A DNA stretch of 64,000 nt from Labilithrix sp. (GCA_019637155.1 JAHBWE010000002.1:372001-436000), one strand, 5' to 3'. Positions 1-9,416 are shown, counted from the first letter of the stretch. The notes: a model not told the origin generated them from the letters alone. Program-made: numbers and translations.

Positions 1-1884
1 AGCGGGATCGAGGAGATGATCGCGCTCGCGGGATGGCTCGACGACAACCCGCTCGATCTCCGGATCGAGGTGAAGCGCGGACGTACTCCGACGTTGATCG
101 GGCTCCGCGACGCGCGCTCGAACCTGCGCGTGAACCGCGTCGGCCACTGGCTGCGCCTCGACGGCGAGCTCGACGTGAACGGGGTGAAGCTCACCGTCGG
201 CGACGTGCTCGAGGCCGTGCGACACGCGCGCCGCTACGTCACCGCGGGCGAAGGCACCTTCCTCGAGCTCGGGCAGGAGACGGTGCGGAAGCTCGCGCCC
301 GTCGCGATGGCGGCCGAGCTCGCGCCCGCGAACGACAACGCGGGGCCGGGCGCGACGGTGCACGACGCGTTCGGCGTCCTGCTCCACGAGGCGCTCGACG
401 TCTTCCAGGACGTCGCGCAAGAGGGCGTCGATCTCCGCGCCTACGTGAAGCGCTTCACCGCGCGCACGAAGGCGACGCGCGCGCCGCCGCTCGAGAAGGG
501 CGCGCTCCGCTCGTACCAGCGCGAAGGGGTGGAGTGGATGCTGCAGCTCGCGACGTGGGCGCCGGGCTGCGTCCTCGCCGACGACATGGGGCTCGGCAAG
601 ACGGTGCAGACCGCGGCGGTGCTGAAGGCGCGCGCCAAGATCGGGCCCGCGCTCGTCGTCGCGCCGGCGAGCGTGTCGTCGAACTGGGTCGCGGAGCTCG
701 CGCGCTTCATGCCGTCGCTCGACGTGACGTGGTTCAACGAGGACCGCGCGATCGCGGACGTGGGCGCGGGCGACGTCGTCGTCGTCTCGTACGGCCTCCT
801 CGCGCGCGAGCACGCGCGGCTCGCCGCGATCGAGTGGGCGACCGCGGTCGTGGACGAGGCGCAGTACGTGAAGAACACCGGCTCGCGCCGCACCGACGCC
901 GTGCGCAGCCTGACGCGCGGCTTCACCGTCGCGCTGACCGGCACGCCGCTCGAGAACCACCTCGGCGAGCTCTTCACGATCGTGGACATCGTGTTCCCGG
1001 GCCTGCTCGGGGACGCGGAGACGTTCCGCGAGCGCTTCCGGCGGCCGATCGAGACGCGCAACGACGCCGAGCGCCTCGAGGCCCTCGGCCGCATGCTCGC
1101 GCCCTTCCTCCTCCGCCGCACGCGCGCCTCGGTCCTGCGCGAGCTCCCGCCGCGCGAGGAGATCACGGAGCAGCTCGATCTCTCCGTCCCCGAGCGCAAG
1201 CGCTACCTCGCGCTGCGGCAGGCGATCGAAGCCGAATTCGCGAAGAAGCGATCGAAGAAGAAGAGCGAGACCGCGGCGCAGCTCCGGATCGCGCTGCTCG
1301 CCGCGCTCACGCGCCTGCGCCAGCTCGCGTGCGATCCCGCGCTCGTCGACGAGACCTACGACGGGCCTTCGACGAAGACCGCGCGCGCGGTCGAGCTCGC
1401 GACGGAGATCGCGGCGGAGGGGAACAAGGCGCTCGTCTTCAGCTCCTTCACGCAGTACCTCGACAAGGTCCGCCGCGCGCTCGAGGCGGCGGGCCTCTCG
1501 GTCGCGTACCTCGCCGGCGACACGGCGACGACGAAGCGGAAGGAGCTCGTCGACGCGTTCCAGGCGGGCGCGTACGACGTGTTCTGCGTGTCGCTCCTCG
1601 CCGGCGGCACCGGCCTCAACCTCACGCGCGCGAGCTACGTCGTGCACCTCGACCCGTGGTGGAACCCCGCCGCGGAGGAGCAGGCGACGTCGCGCGCGCA
1701 TCGCATGGGGCAGACGGGGCCCGTCACGGTGTACCGCCTCGTCGCGCGCGGCACGATCGAGGAGGCCGTGCTCGAGATGCACGGCGTGAAGAAGGCGCTC
1801 GCCGCGGCCGTGCTCGACGGGAAGGGGCAGGCGAAGGCGATCTCCGAGCATGAGCTCCTCGAGCTGCTCCGCTTCGGGGGCTAA
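1..1884 (+). CDS. SNF2-family DNA-dependent ATPase, 5' end cut by window
   Basis: C-terminal part of a Swi2/Snf2 ATPase, an enzyme family that uses ATP hydrolysis to translocate on DNA and remodel protein-DNA complexes. From the first ATG (base 16) about 160 residues of accessory region precede the ATPase core. Walker A is LADDMGLGKT (about residue 187), the Walker B box is VVDEAQ (about 278), followed by LTGTPLEN. The second RecA lobe has VFSSFTQYLD, LAGGTGLNL and ATSRAHRMGQTGPV. The reading frame stays open from base 1 to that ATG with no stop, so the true start lies upstream of the window. Full-length bacterial relatives are often near 1000 residues, with an N-terminal SWIM or DUF3670-type region that would be missing here. 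Family assignment is certain; the cellular role is not. Confidence 0.95.
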   Translation, partial: SGIEEMIALAGWLDDNPLDLRIEVKRGRTPTLIGLRDARSNLRVNRVGHWLRLDGELDVNGVKLTVGDVLEAVRHARRYVTAGEGTFLELGQETVRKLAPVAMAAELAPANDNAGPGATVHDAFGVLLHEALDVFQDVAQEGVDLRAYVKRFTARTKATRAPPLEKGALRSYQREGVEWMLQLATWAPGCVLADDMGLGKTVQTAAVLKARAKIGPALVVAPASVSSNWVAELARFMPSLDVTWFNEDRAIADVGAGDVVVVSYGLLAREHARLAAIEWATAVVDEAQYVKNTGSRRTDAVRSLTRGFTVALTGTPLENHLGELFTIVDIVFPGLLGDAETFRERFRRPIETRNDAERLEALGRMLAPFLLRRTRASVLRELPPREEITEQLDLSVPERKRYLALRQAIEAEFAKKRSKKKSETAAQLRIALLAALTRLRQLACDPALVDETYDGPSTKTARAVELATEIAAEGNKALVFSSFTQYLDKVRRALEAAGLSVAYLAGDTATTKRKELVDAFQAGAYDVFCVSLLAGGTGLNLTRASYVVHLDPWWNPAAEEQATSRAHRMGQTGPVTVYRLVARGTIEEAVLEMHGVKKALAAAVLDGKGQAKAISEHELLELLRFGG

Positions 1885-1893
1885 GCTTCGAGG

Positions 1894-2646
1894 ATGCGGA
1901 GCGTCGTCGGGTTGGTGTTCCTCGCGGCCTGCGGCGGGAGCGTCGGCTCGACGTTCTCGCCCGACGCGTCGACGTCGTCGTCCTCGTCGACGAGCGGCGG
2001 CGGCGACCCGACCTGCACGACGTCTCGTCTGGAGCTCTCGCGCGCGTGCGTGCCCGGCGTCGCCGCGCCGGGGACGCCGCTCACGATCGAGGTCGATCAG
2101 ACGGAGGGCTGTCTCCCGTGCAACCCGAGCGTCGCGCCGTGCGCGGTGAGCATCGCCGGCAACCAGATCACCGTCTCCGTCGATGTCACGTCGTGCCCGC
2201 CGGCGAGCGGTGAGTGCCCCGCGATCTGCGGGCTCGGCCGCGCCACGTGCGAGCTGCCGCCGCTCGCGCCGGGCGACTTCGTCGTCACGATCGCGGGCGA
2301 GGCGCCGAACGCGCAGCGCCGCCCGCGCGAGCTCGTCGTCGCGGCGGGCGGGAGCGCGTCGTGCGCGCTCGGTCCGCCGAAGTCGGCGTCGAGCATCGAG
2401 CCGAAGGTGTACGAGGCGAGCTGCGAGAAAGATGTAGACTGCATGTCGATCGTCGCCGGCGATCTCTGCGCGCCGTGCGTGTGCCCGAACGGCGCGATCG
2501 CCGTCAGCGACGGCGCGCGCTACGCGTCGGACGCGCGCGCCGCGTACTCGCAGTGCGAGTCGTTCGACGCCGTGTGCGGTCCGTGCCCACCGCAGCGCGC
2601 GGTGTGCAACGCGGCGAAGGTGTGCGACATCGCCCCTGACCTCTGA
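1894..2646 (+). CDS. Cys-rich lipoprotein of unknown function
   Basis: A 250-residue predicted lipoprotein starting 9 bases after the SNF2 stop. The N-terminus MRSVVGLVFLAACGG is a short signal peptide with lipobox LAAC (Cys13). It is followed by a Ser/Thr linker (DASTSSSSSTSGGG), a feature shared with several other lipoproteins of this window. The mature part has many cysteines, including CNPSVAPC, CPAICG and a C-terminal cluster near CEKDVDC, CAPCVC and CGPCPP, suggesting a disulfide-stabilised extracytoplasmic domain. I do not recognise a family. Its close spacing suggests co-transcription with the ATPase, but no functional link is evident. Confidence 0.8.
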   Translation: MRSVVGLVFLAACGGSVGSTFSPDASTSSSSSTSGGGDPTCTTSRLELSRACVPGVAAPGTPLTIEVDQTEGCLPCNPSVAPCAVSIAGNQITVSVDVTSCPPASGECPAICGLGRATCELPPLAPGDFVVTIAGEAPNAQRRPRELVVAAGGSASCALGPPKSASSIEPKVYEASCEKDVDCMSIVAGDLCAPCVCPNGAIAVSDGARYASDARAAYSQCESFDAVCGPCPPQRAVCNAAKVCDIAPDL

Positions 2647-2905
2647 GGCGAACGAGGAGCAGCGTGTTCCGGCGAGCCTGAAAAATAGGCCTCCCGTCGC
2701 GGCCGCGCCCACTCGGCAACGATGTGGCGACGGCGGCGCACATCGGCGCGAGAAGGATGCAGAGTCCCACAAAACCGATCGCCGGCAGAATCGAGACGCT
2801 GCCGTGCCGAGCTTTCACGTCTTGCGAAGAGGATAGTCCGTCACGCGCAACGGTGATGCGCGGTCCGAGCACTCGCTGCTCGATCAGAACCTAGGAGTCG
2901 TTCCT

Positions 2906-3841
2906 ATGAAGCTCGTGCGTCGCGCGATCCCGATGATCGCGCTAGGGAGTCTTTTGTTCGTCAGCACTCGCGCGACCGCCGTCTCGTACGCGGCGCCGAC
3001 GAAGCAAGCCAACGCCGGCGACAGCATCTCGCAAGGCTTCGGCGCGAACGGCTGGCCGGGCGATCACGAAGACCTCTCGTGGGTGCAGGGCACCGACAGC
3101 CGCGTGAGCTCCACCGCCGATCGCCTCGCGCGCATGCAGAGCGGCTTCACGGAGGAGTCCGAGTCCGTCACCGGCGCGGAGATGGTCGGCGGCGACGACA
3201 GCTTCCCCGCGCAGGCGGCCCGCATCTGCGCGCAACGGGTGAAGCCGACGCGCGTGCGCGTGCTCCTCGGTGCGAACGACGTCTGCAACCGGCCCAAGTC
3301 GAACAGCGGCGACGCCGCGGCGAACATGTACTCCGTCGGCACGTACACGAACGCGCTCCGCGCCGGCCTCAACCAGCTCGCGCAGTGCCTCCCGGCGAAG
3401 TCGGTCGTGCAGGTCCTCTCCGTCCCGCGCGTCGACGCGCTCTACGAGGCGGGCCACGACAAGAGCTACTGGTGCCACTGGGGGATCTGGCCGATCGCCG
3501 GCATCTGCCGCATCGTCACCGGCGAGAGCAACGCGAGCCGCCGCGCCCAGGTCGGCGCGCGCGTCGATCAGTACAACGACGCGATCGCGGCGGAGATGAG
3601 GGCCTACAACTCCAACTCGAACGGCAAGAACCCGAAGGGCCACGCGTTCGTCACGGACTGGGTCGGCAGCATCGCCGCCGGCAAGAAGAACACGTCGATC
3701 GGCACCTTCAAGTTCACCGAGAACGACATCAACGGCGTCGACTGCTTCCACCCGAACGTCAAAGGCCAGGGCCGTCTCGCCTGCCTCGCCTGGGCGAAGT
3801 CGCCCGACGGCGCCGGTCCTTACGCCAGCTGCTTCCAGTGA
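2906..3841 (+). CDS. secreted SGNH/GDSL-type hydrolase
   Basis: 311-residue predicted exported esterase/lipase-like hydrolase. A signal peptide covers about residues 1-25. SGNH blocks are visible: block I GDSISQG with nucleophile Ser40, block III LGANDVC with Asn124, and block V GVDCFHPN with Asp279 and His282. Block II glycine is not obvious. Eight or so cysteines suggest disulfides. AGGAG lies 8 bases before the ATG, so this start is good. The family cleaves ester or thioester bonds; the substrate cannot be read from sequence. It is followed after 16 bases by a lipoprotein gene with a strong ribosome binding site, so the two are probably one transcript. Confidence 0.85.
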   Translation: MKLVRRAIPMIALGSLLFVSTRATAVSYAAPTKQANAGDSISQGFGANGWPGDHEDLSWVQGTDSRVSSTADRLARMQSGFTEESESVTGAEMVGGDDSFPAQAARICAQRVKPTRVRVLLGANDVCNRPKSNSGDAAANMYSVGTYTNALRAGLNQLAQCLPAKSVVQVLSVPRVDALYEAGHDKSYWCHWGIWPIAGICRIVTGESNASRRAQVGARVDQYNDAIAAEMRAYNSNSNGKNPKGHAFVTDWVGSIAAGKKNTSIGTFKFTENDINGVDCFHPNVKGQGRLACLAWAKSPDGAGPYASCFQ

Positions 3842-3857
3842 AGGAGAGGAGAACCCC

Positions 3858-4655
3858 ATGAACGCGATCAAGACCTTCTCCGCTCTCCTCCTCCTCTCCG
3901 CCTGCACCTACGGCTGCGCCGACGGCTCGAAGACGGGCACCGACCAGCGCTCGGCGAACACCGAGACCGACGTCGCGAAGAACCTCCCCGGCCGGAAGAA
4001 GTCGGCGCGGCCGGTGACGCGCGACGAGGTCCTCACCCCGCGCGGCGGCGACGAGTCGGCCGAGCCCGCCGACTACTCCGCGACCGAGAGCGCCTTCCGC
4101 CTCTACGGCGTCGAGCCGGGCGACGGCGTCCTCCCCGCGTCGGCGACGATCGCGGAGGTCGGCGTCTGGCAGACGCGCAACTACAAAGTCGGCGATTCGA
4201 TCGGCCGCGGCCTCGTCGTCACGAAGATCGACGAGAGCGGCGTGACGCTCCACGGCGCGCGCGCCGACGTCACGATGGCGATCGGCGCCGACGTCGACCT
4301 CCGCGTGATCCGCCACGATCACGACGTGGCGGCGCAGCCGCTCGGCCGTCACCGCTTCGTCGTGAACCCGCTCGCGGCGAGGGCGGCGCTCGAGACCGCG
4401 CCGGCGCGCCCCGCCGCCGAGGAGGTCACGCTCTACGAGATGTCGATGCTGAAGCTCGGCGCCGTCGATCCCGCCGGCCTCTGGGCGGCGGCCGACTTCC
4501 GCGAGGGCGATCTCATCTCCGCGGTCGACGGCGCGGCCCCGACCCTCGACGCGATCGAGACCGGCCTAACCGACGACCGCGCGCTGCTCGAGGTCACGGT
4601 CTACCGCGGCGGCGTCGACCTCCAGCGCCGCTACGAGACCGATCCCGCGCGCTGA
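3858..4655 (+). CDS. GspC-like lipoprotein with HR-type and PDZ-like domains
   Basis: 265-residue predicted lipoprotein; signal peptide with LLSAC (Cys16) or TYGC (Cys20) as the modified cysteine. Residues about 70-150 resemble the homology region of type II secretion GspC (pattern ATIAEVGVWQ, YKVGDSIGRG, VVTKI, VTLHG). Residues about 185-260 resemble a PDZ domain (LGAVDPAGLW, FREGDLISAVDG, LLEVTVYRGG). Known GspC is anchored by an inner-membrane helix; here a lipid anchor replaces it. No other gsp gene is in the window, so a stand-alone role is likely. The strong AGGAGAGG site before the ATG supports the start. The domain match is from pattern recognition and needs a profile search. Confidence 0.7.
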   Translation: MNAIKTFSALLLLSACTYGCADGSKTGTDQRSANTETDVAKNLPGRKKSARPVTRDEVLTPRGGDESAEPADYSATESAFRLYGVEPGDGVLPASATIAEVGVWQTRNYKVGDSIGRGLVVTKIDESGVTLHGARADVTMAIGADVDLRVIRHDHDVAAQPLGRHRFVVNPLAARAALETAPARPAAEEVTLYEMSMLKLGAVDPAGLWAAADFREGDLISAVDGAAPTLDAIETGLTDDRALLEVTVYRGGVDLQRRYETDPAR

Positions 4656-4677
4656 GCACTCGCGCTATAGAGCTGGG

Positions 4678-5058
4678 GTGACCTCGGTTCCCACGGAACG
4701 TCAGCTCGCGCTCTTCAGCGCGCTCGAAGACACCCACGACCTGACCGCCGCGATCGTGGTCCTCCTCGCCGACGAGGACGGGACGACGATCGCGGTGTCG
4801 GGCGACGAGGCGGAGATCCCGCCGGACCTCCGCGCCGTGCTCGCGGGCAAGAAGCTCGCGGCGGCGGGGAGCGTGCGCGCGCTGCTCGAGCCGGTCGACT
4901 TCACCGGCATGCCGCTCAACGTGTCGATCTTCTCCGCGGGCGCGATGGTCCTCGCGATCTTCTTCGACGCCGACGCCGACCTCAGCACCGTCCAGACGGT
5001 CGGCAAGCAGGCGGCGGAGATGATCGGCGAGATCCTCGTCGCGACCGCGGCGAACTGA
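4678..5058 (+). CDS. Roadblock/LC7-domain protein (MglB-like)
   Basis: 126-residue soluble protein starting at GTG. The alternation of hydrophobic strands and helices (AAIVVLLADEDGTTIAVSG, then LAAAGSVRALL, then LNVSIFSAGAMVLAIFF and a terminal helix VGKQAAEMIGEILV) fits the Roadblock/LC7 fold. In Myxococcota such proteins include MglB, the GTPase-activating partner of the polarity GTPase MglA. No small GTPase gene is adjacent, so the partner is unknown. It starts 22 bases after the GspC-like gene and is probably in its transcript. Fold assignment is fairly safe, the MglB role is not. Confidence 0.75.
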   Translation: MTSVPTERQLALFSALEDTHDLTAAIVVLLADEDGTTIAVSGDEAEIPPDLRAVLAGKKLAAAGSVRALLEPVDFTGMPLNVSIFSAGAMVLAIFFDADADLSTVQTVGKQAAEMIGEILVATAAN

Positions 5059-5059
5059 C

Positions 5060-5353
5060 TCACGTGCCGGCGTCGGCGCTCGCGTCGGTGCAGAGCTTCA
5101 CGCACTCGTCACGCCTCGGCGTGCAGGCCGCCTCGCTCGTCGCGCCGTGGGCGAGGTCGTGGCAGTCGTGGTACGGCCCGTCGCCGGTGTCGAGCGGATG
5201 ACACGCCTGGATGATGTCGTTGCACGCGGGGTAGACGCTGGAGTGTCCGCCGCTGCTGCCGCCTTCCTCGGCGTGGCTATCGCACGCCGTCCAAGCGAGC
5301 GCCGTGCCGATGGTCATGATGAGGAGCTTCGTCTGATGCGGATTCGCTTTCAT
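5060..5353 (-). CDS. small Cys-rich lipoprotein
   Basis: 97-residue predicted lipoprotein with signal MTIGTALAWTAC; Cys24 is the likely lipidated residue. The mature part has a Gly/Ser stretch and six cysteines (ACNDIIQAC, HDCHD, AACTPRRDEC, KLC), resembling the short Cys-patterned secreted proteins common in Polyangia. The first 77 bases overlap the end of the CDF exporter gene on the same strand in another frame, an unusually long overlap for this genome. An internal ATG at 5317 would still give a complete signal peptide and shorten the overlap to 41 bases. Function unknown. Confidence 0.6.
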   Translation of the reverse strand: MKANPHQTKLLIMTIGTALAWTACDSHAEEGGSSGGHSSVYPACNDIIQACHPLDTGDGPYHDCHDLAHGATSEAACTPRRDECVKLCTDASADAGT

Positions 5354-6263
5354 GTCTCTTCTCCGAAGGAAGGATTGTCTCGCAGTCCTCGCAGCCGCCG
5401 GCTTCTTCCGGCGACTCTATCTGAATCGTGGTGTGATGAATTTCGAATCGCTGCTCGAGCTCGCGCGCGACGTCGCGGAGGAAGGTTGGAGCGCGGTCGG
5501 CGGGGGCCATCACGAGGTGGCCGGTCAGGGCGGTCTCCGACGTCGAGAGCGCCCAGATGTGGAGGTCGTGCACGCCGCGCACGGCGGGGAGCGCGGCGAG
5601 GTGCGCGCGGACCGCGTCGACGTCGACGTGCGCCGGCGCCGCGTCGAGCGCGAGGTTCAGCGCGTCGCGGAGGAGCGACCACGTCCCGGCGAGGATGACG
5701 ACCGAGACGAGGAGGCTCATCGCCGGATCGATCCAGGTCCATCGCGTGACGAGGAGCGCGCCGCCGGCGACGACGACGCCCGCCGAGACGAGCGCGTCGG
5801 CGACGAGGTGGAGGAACGCGCCGCGGACGTTCGCGTCGCGCTTCCGGTCGCGGAGGAAGAGGAGCGCGGAGCCGGTGTTCACGACGATCCCCGCGCCCGC
5901 GACGACGAGCATCGCGAGCCCCTGCGGCGCGGCGGGGACGCGGAGGCGCTCGATCGACTCCCACGCCACCGCGCCCACCGCGAGGACGAGGAGCACGCCG
6001 TTCGCGAGCGCGGCGAGGATCGTGGAGCGGCGGAGGCCGTAGGTGCGGCGGCCGGTGGGCTTGCGCCGCGCGAGCCGCGCCGCGCCCCACGCGAGGACGA
6101 GGCCGAGGACGTCGCCGAAGTTGTGCGCGGCGTCGGCGACGAGCGCGACCGAGCTCGAGAGGAGACCGGCGACGAGCTCGATCAGGACGAAGGCGCCGTT
6201 CACGCCGACGCTGATCGCGAAGGCGCGTCCGGTGCGGGCGCCGTGGTCGTGGTCATGTCCCAT
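5277..6263 (-). CDS. CDF-family divalent metal cation exporter (CzcD-like)
   Basis: 328-residue cation diffusion facilitator that exports Zn2+, Cd2+ or Co2+ against protons from the cytoplasm. A His-rich start (MGHDHDHG) is followed by six membrane segments. Metal-site residues are seen in TM2 (ADAAHNFGD) and TM5 (HLVADALVS). The C-terminal cytoplasmic domain (about residues 205-290) has DLHIWALS and HHTTIQIE, typical of the family, and a Cys/His tail (CEDCE, HHDHRHG). The start overlaps the CzcA-type gene stop by 11 bases, making this the last gene of the metal-efflux operon. It would move metal from cytoplasm to periplasm, where the RND complex can export it. Confidence 0.92.
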   Translation of the reverse strand: MGHDHDHGARTGRAFAISVGVNGAFVLIELVAGLLSSSVALVADAAHNFGDVLGLVLAWGAARLARRKPTGRRTYGLRRSTILAALANGVLLVLAVGAVAWESIERLRVPAAPQGLAMLVVAGAGIVVNTGSALLFLRDRKRDANVRGAFLHLVADALVSAGVVVAGGALLVTRWTWIDPAMSLLVSVVILAGTWSLLRDALNLALDAAPAHVDVDAVRAHLAALPAVRGVHDLHIWALSTSETALTGHLVMAPADRAPTFLRDVARELEQRFEIHHTTIQIESPEEAGGCEDCETILPSEKRHESESASDEAPHHDHRHGARLDGVR

Positions 6264-9200
6264 GAGCGGCCTCGCGGGGTGGAGCGCGGGGTGGGGCGCG
6301 GAGCGAATCGTAGCGGCCGTCGCGGCGCGGCGCGCCGACGATCGTGTAGACGACGGGGAGCACGAGGACGGTGAGGAGCGTGGCGGAGAGGAGGCCGCCG
6401 ATGACGACGGTCGCGAGCGGCCGCTGGACCTCGCTCCCGGGCGCGGTCGACAGCGCCATCGGGAGGAAGCCGAACGTCGCCACGAGCGCGGTCATGAGCA
6501 CCGGACGCAGGCGCATCTCCGCCGCGTGCGCGATCGCCGCGTCGTGACGCGTGCCCTCGCGCTCGAGCTGATGCGCGAACGAGATGAGGACGAGGCCGTT
6601 CAGCACCGCGACGCCGAAGAGCGCGATGAAGCCGACGCCGGCGGAGATCGAGAAGGGGAGGTCGCGCGCGAAGAGCGCGACGACGCCGCCGACGACGGCG
6701 AACGGCACGTTCAGGAAGACGACGAGCGCCGCGCGCCGCGAGCGGAGCGCGAGCCAGAGGAGGAAGAGGATCAGCGCGAGCGCGACCGGCACGACGACGG
6801 CGAGGCGGTTCCGCGCTTCGACGTAGTGCTCGAACTGACCGCCCCACTCCACGCGGTAGCCGACCGGGAGCTCGACGCGCTCGCCCACCGCGCGGCGCGC
6901 GTCGTTCACGACGGAGAGGAGGTCCCGCCCGCGCACGTTCAGCTCGACGGCGAGGCGGCGCGATTGGCTCTCGCGGCTGATCTGCGCGGGGCCGAAGCCG
7001 AAGCCGACGTCGGCGACGTCGCCGAGCGGGACGATCCGGCCGGTCAGCGAGCGGAGCGGGAGCGCGCGGAACGCGTCGAGATCGCCGTCGAAGCCGTGCG
7101 CGGTCTTGACGACGATGCCGAAGCGGCGATCGCCCTCGCGCACCACGCCGACGGGATGCCCCACCGCGATGGTCTCGGTGACCTGGTTCACGTCGGCGAC
7201 GGTGAGCCCGTAGCGCGCGAGCTTGTTGCGGTCGGGTCTGATCTGGAGGTAGCGGAGACCGGCGACGGCCTCGACGCGCACGTCGACCGCGCCCGGCACG
7301 GCGCGGATCGCGGCGGCGATGCGCTCGCCCGCGTCGCGCAGCGCGTCGATGTCGGGACCGTAGACGAGCACCGCGACGTCGGAGCGGACGCCGGCGACGA
7401 GCTCGTTCGTGCGCATCTGGATCGGCTGCGAGATCGCGCCCGCGATCTCGGGCACGCGCGCCTCCATCCGCTCGGCGAGCGCGTCGGCGAGGTCCGCCTT
7501 CGTCACGCCGGGGCGCCACCGATCGCGCGGCTTCAGCGCGACGTAGACGTCGGTCTGCTCGAGGCCCATCGGATCGGTCGCGACCTCCGGCGCGCCGGTG
7601 CGGCTCACCACGGTCGCGACCTCGGGGATCTCGCGCAGCGCTCGCTCGAGGCGGAGGCTCGTCGCGACCGACTCGCTCAGCGCCGCGCCCGGCAGCCGCC
7701 GCGCCTCGATGAGGAGGTCGCCCTCGTCGAGCTGCGGCACGAGCTCGGCGCCGAGGCGCGTCGCGAGCAATCCCGCGCCGGCGACGACCGCGATCGCGAC
7801 GCCGCTCGTGAGCCAGCGCCTCCGCAGCGCGCCGCCGAGGATCCGCGCGTAGCGGCGGCGGACGAAGCCGAGGAGCGCGGTGTCGTGGCCGCCGGGGCGC
7901 TCGCGCACGAGGTAGCTCGTGAGGACGGGGACCCACGTGAGCGAGAGGAGGAACGCGCCGCCGAGCGCGAGGAGCACGGTGAGCGCCATCGGGCGGAACA
8001 GCTTCCCTTCGATCCCGACGAGGGCGAGGAGCGGGACGTAGACGATCGCGATGATCGCCTCGCCGAAGACGCTCGCGGAGCGGACCTCGAGCGTCGCGTC
8101 CTCCACCGTGCGGAGGCGCTCCTCCGGCGTGAGCGGCCCCGCGCGCTCCGACAGCCGGCGCGCGGCGTTCTCGACGATGATGACGGCGCCGTCGACGATG
8201 AGGCCGAAGTCGATCGCGCCGAGGCTCATCAGGTTCCCGCTCAGGCCGGCGGCGTTCATCACGACGACGGCGAAGAGGAGCGAGAGCGGGATCACGGTCG
8301 CGACGACGAGGCCGGCGCGGAGATCGCCGAGGAGGAGGAAGAGGACGACGACGACGAGGAGCGCGCCTTCGGCCAGGTTCCGCGCGACGGTGCGGATCGT
8401 GCGGTCGACGAGCTCGCTGCGGTCGTAGAACGGCTCGATGTGGAGGCCGGGCGGCAGCGACGGTGCGATCGCGGCGAGCTTCGTCTTCACCGCCTCGGTG
8501 ACCGTGCGCGAGCTCTCGCCCATGAGCATGAGCGTGACGCCGACCGCGACCTCGCCGGCGCCGTCTCTCGTCGCGGCGCCGCGGCGGAGGCGGGGGCCGA
8601 TCTGGACGTCGCCCACGGTCGCGACCGTGATCGGGACGCCTTGGGGCGTCGCGCCGATGACGACGCGGCGCAGGTCGTCGAGGCTCCGCACGAGGCCGTC
8701 GGTCCCGATGACGAAGTGCTCGCGGTTGTGCTCGATGTAGCCGCCGCCGGCGTTGCCGTTCGCCTTCTCGATCGCCTCCGCGACCTGCGCGACGGAGAGG
8801 CCGGACGCCTGGAGGCGCGCGGGATCGAGGACGACCTGGTACTGCTTGTCCTCTCCGCCGAAGCTGTTGACCTCGACGATGCCGGGGACGGCGCGGAGCT
8901 GCGGCGCTATTTGCCAATCGAGGATCTCTTCTACTTCGATGAGTGAATGGCCTTCTCCGCGGACCGTAAACTGGAATATCTCGCCGAGGCCGGTGCTGAT
9001 GGGGCCGAGCTCCGGCTTGCCGTAGCGGGCGCCGACGGCTTCTTCGGCCTCCCGCATGCGCTCCGCGACGAGCTGGCGCGCGAGGGTGATGCTCGTGTCG
9101 TCGCGGAAGACGACGGTGACGACGGAGAGGCCGTACTTGGATATCGAGCGGATCTGGGTCGAGCGCGGGACCCCCGCGAGCGCGCGCTCCACCGGCACGG

Positions 9201-9402
9201 AGACGTATTGCTCGACCTCGACGGGGGAGAGCGCGGGCGCGGCGGTGATGACCTGTACTTGGATGTTGGTCAGATCGGGCACCGCGTCGATCGGGAGCTC
9301 GGTCGCGGCGCGGAGCCCGAGCGCGACGAGGATGGCGGTCGCGAAGAGGACGACGGGGCGGTTCGCGAGCGACCAGCGGACGAGGGCGGCGAGGAGGGCC
9401 AT
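6253..9402 (-). CDS. czcA: heavy-metal RND efflux pump, CzcA type
   Basis: 1049-residue inner-membrane RND pump. The TM4 signature DFGLIVDGAVIIVEN, with the paired Asp residues, is the divalent-cation (Zn/Co/Cd-type) HME-RND form and differs from the AIGAMVDAA form of Cu/Ag pumps. N-terminus MALLAALVRW leads into TM1 and the porter motif LPIDAVPDLTNIQVQ. Duplicated RND architecture with two six-helix blocks is clear, and length fits the family (about 1040). The frame stays open far upstream, but the ATG at 9402 is the conserved start, 14 bases after the adaptor stop. It works with the adaptor and outer-membrane channel encoded just upstream. The exact metal is inference. Confidence 0.93.
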   Translation of the reverse strand: MALLAALVRWSLANRPVVLFATAILVALGLRAATELPIDAVPDLTNIQVQVITAAPALSPVEVEQYVSVPVERALAGVPRSTQIRSISKYGLSVVTVVFRDDTSITLARQLVAERMREAEEAVGARYGKPELGPISTGLGEIFQFTVRGEGHSLIEVEEILDWQIAPQLRAVPGIVEVNSFGGEDKQYQVVLDPARLQASGLSVAQVAEAIEKANGNAGGGYIEHNREHFVIGTDGLVRSLDDLRRVVIGATPQGVPITVATVGDVQIGPRLRRGAATRDGAGEVAVGVTLMLMGESSRTVTEAVKTKLAAIAPSLPPGLHIEPFYDRSELVDRTIRTVARNLAEGALLVVVVLFLLLGDLRAGLVVATVIPLSLLFAVVVMNAAGLSGNLMSLGAIDFGLIVDGAVIIVENAARRLSERAGPLTPEERLRTVEDATLEVRSASVFGEAIIAIVYVPLLALVGIEGKLFRPMALTVLLALGGAFLLSLTWVPVLTSYLVRERPGGHDTALLGFVRRRYARILGGALRRRWLTSGVAIAVVAGAGLLATRLGAELVPQLDEGDLLIEARRLPGAALSESVATSLRLERALREIPEVATVVSRTGAPEVATDPMGLEQTDVYVALKPRDRWRPGVTKADLADALAERMEARVPEIAGAISQPIQMRTNELVAGVRSDVAVLVYGPDIDALRDAGERIAAAIRAVPGAVDVRVEAVAGLRYLQIRPDRNKLARYGLTVADVNQVTETIAVGHPVGVVREGDRRFGIVVKTAHGFDGDLDAFRALPLRSLTGRIVPLGDVADVGFGFGPAQISRESQSRRLAVELNVRGRDLLSVVNDARRAVGERVELPVGYRVEWGGQFEHYVEARNRLAVVVPVALALILFLLWLALRSRRAALVVFLNVPFAVVGGVVALFARDLPFSISAGVGFIALFGVAVLNGLVLISFAHQLEREGTRHDAAIAHAAEMRLRPVLMTALVATFGFLPMALSTAPGSEVQRPLATVVIGGLLSATLLTVLVLPVVYTIVGAPRRDGRYDSLRAPPRAPPREAAHGT

Positions 9403-9416
9403 TGGTTCAGCTCCGC

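Noticed and set aside
6043..8946. 967-codon plus-strand open frame opposite czcA
   Set aside because: Charged low-complexity product; the minus strand encodes an intact RND pump over the same bases.
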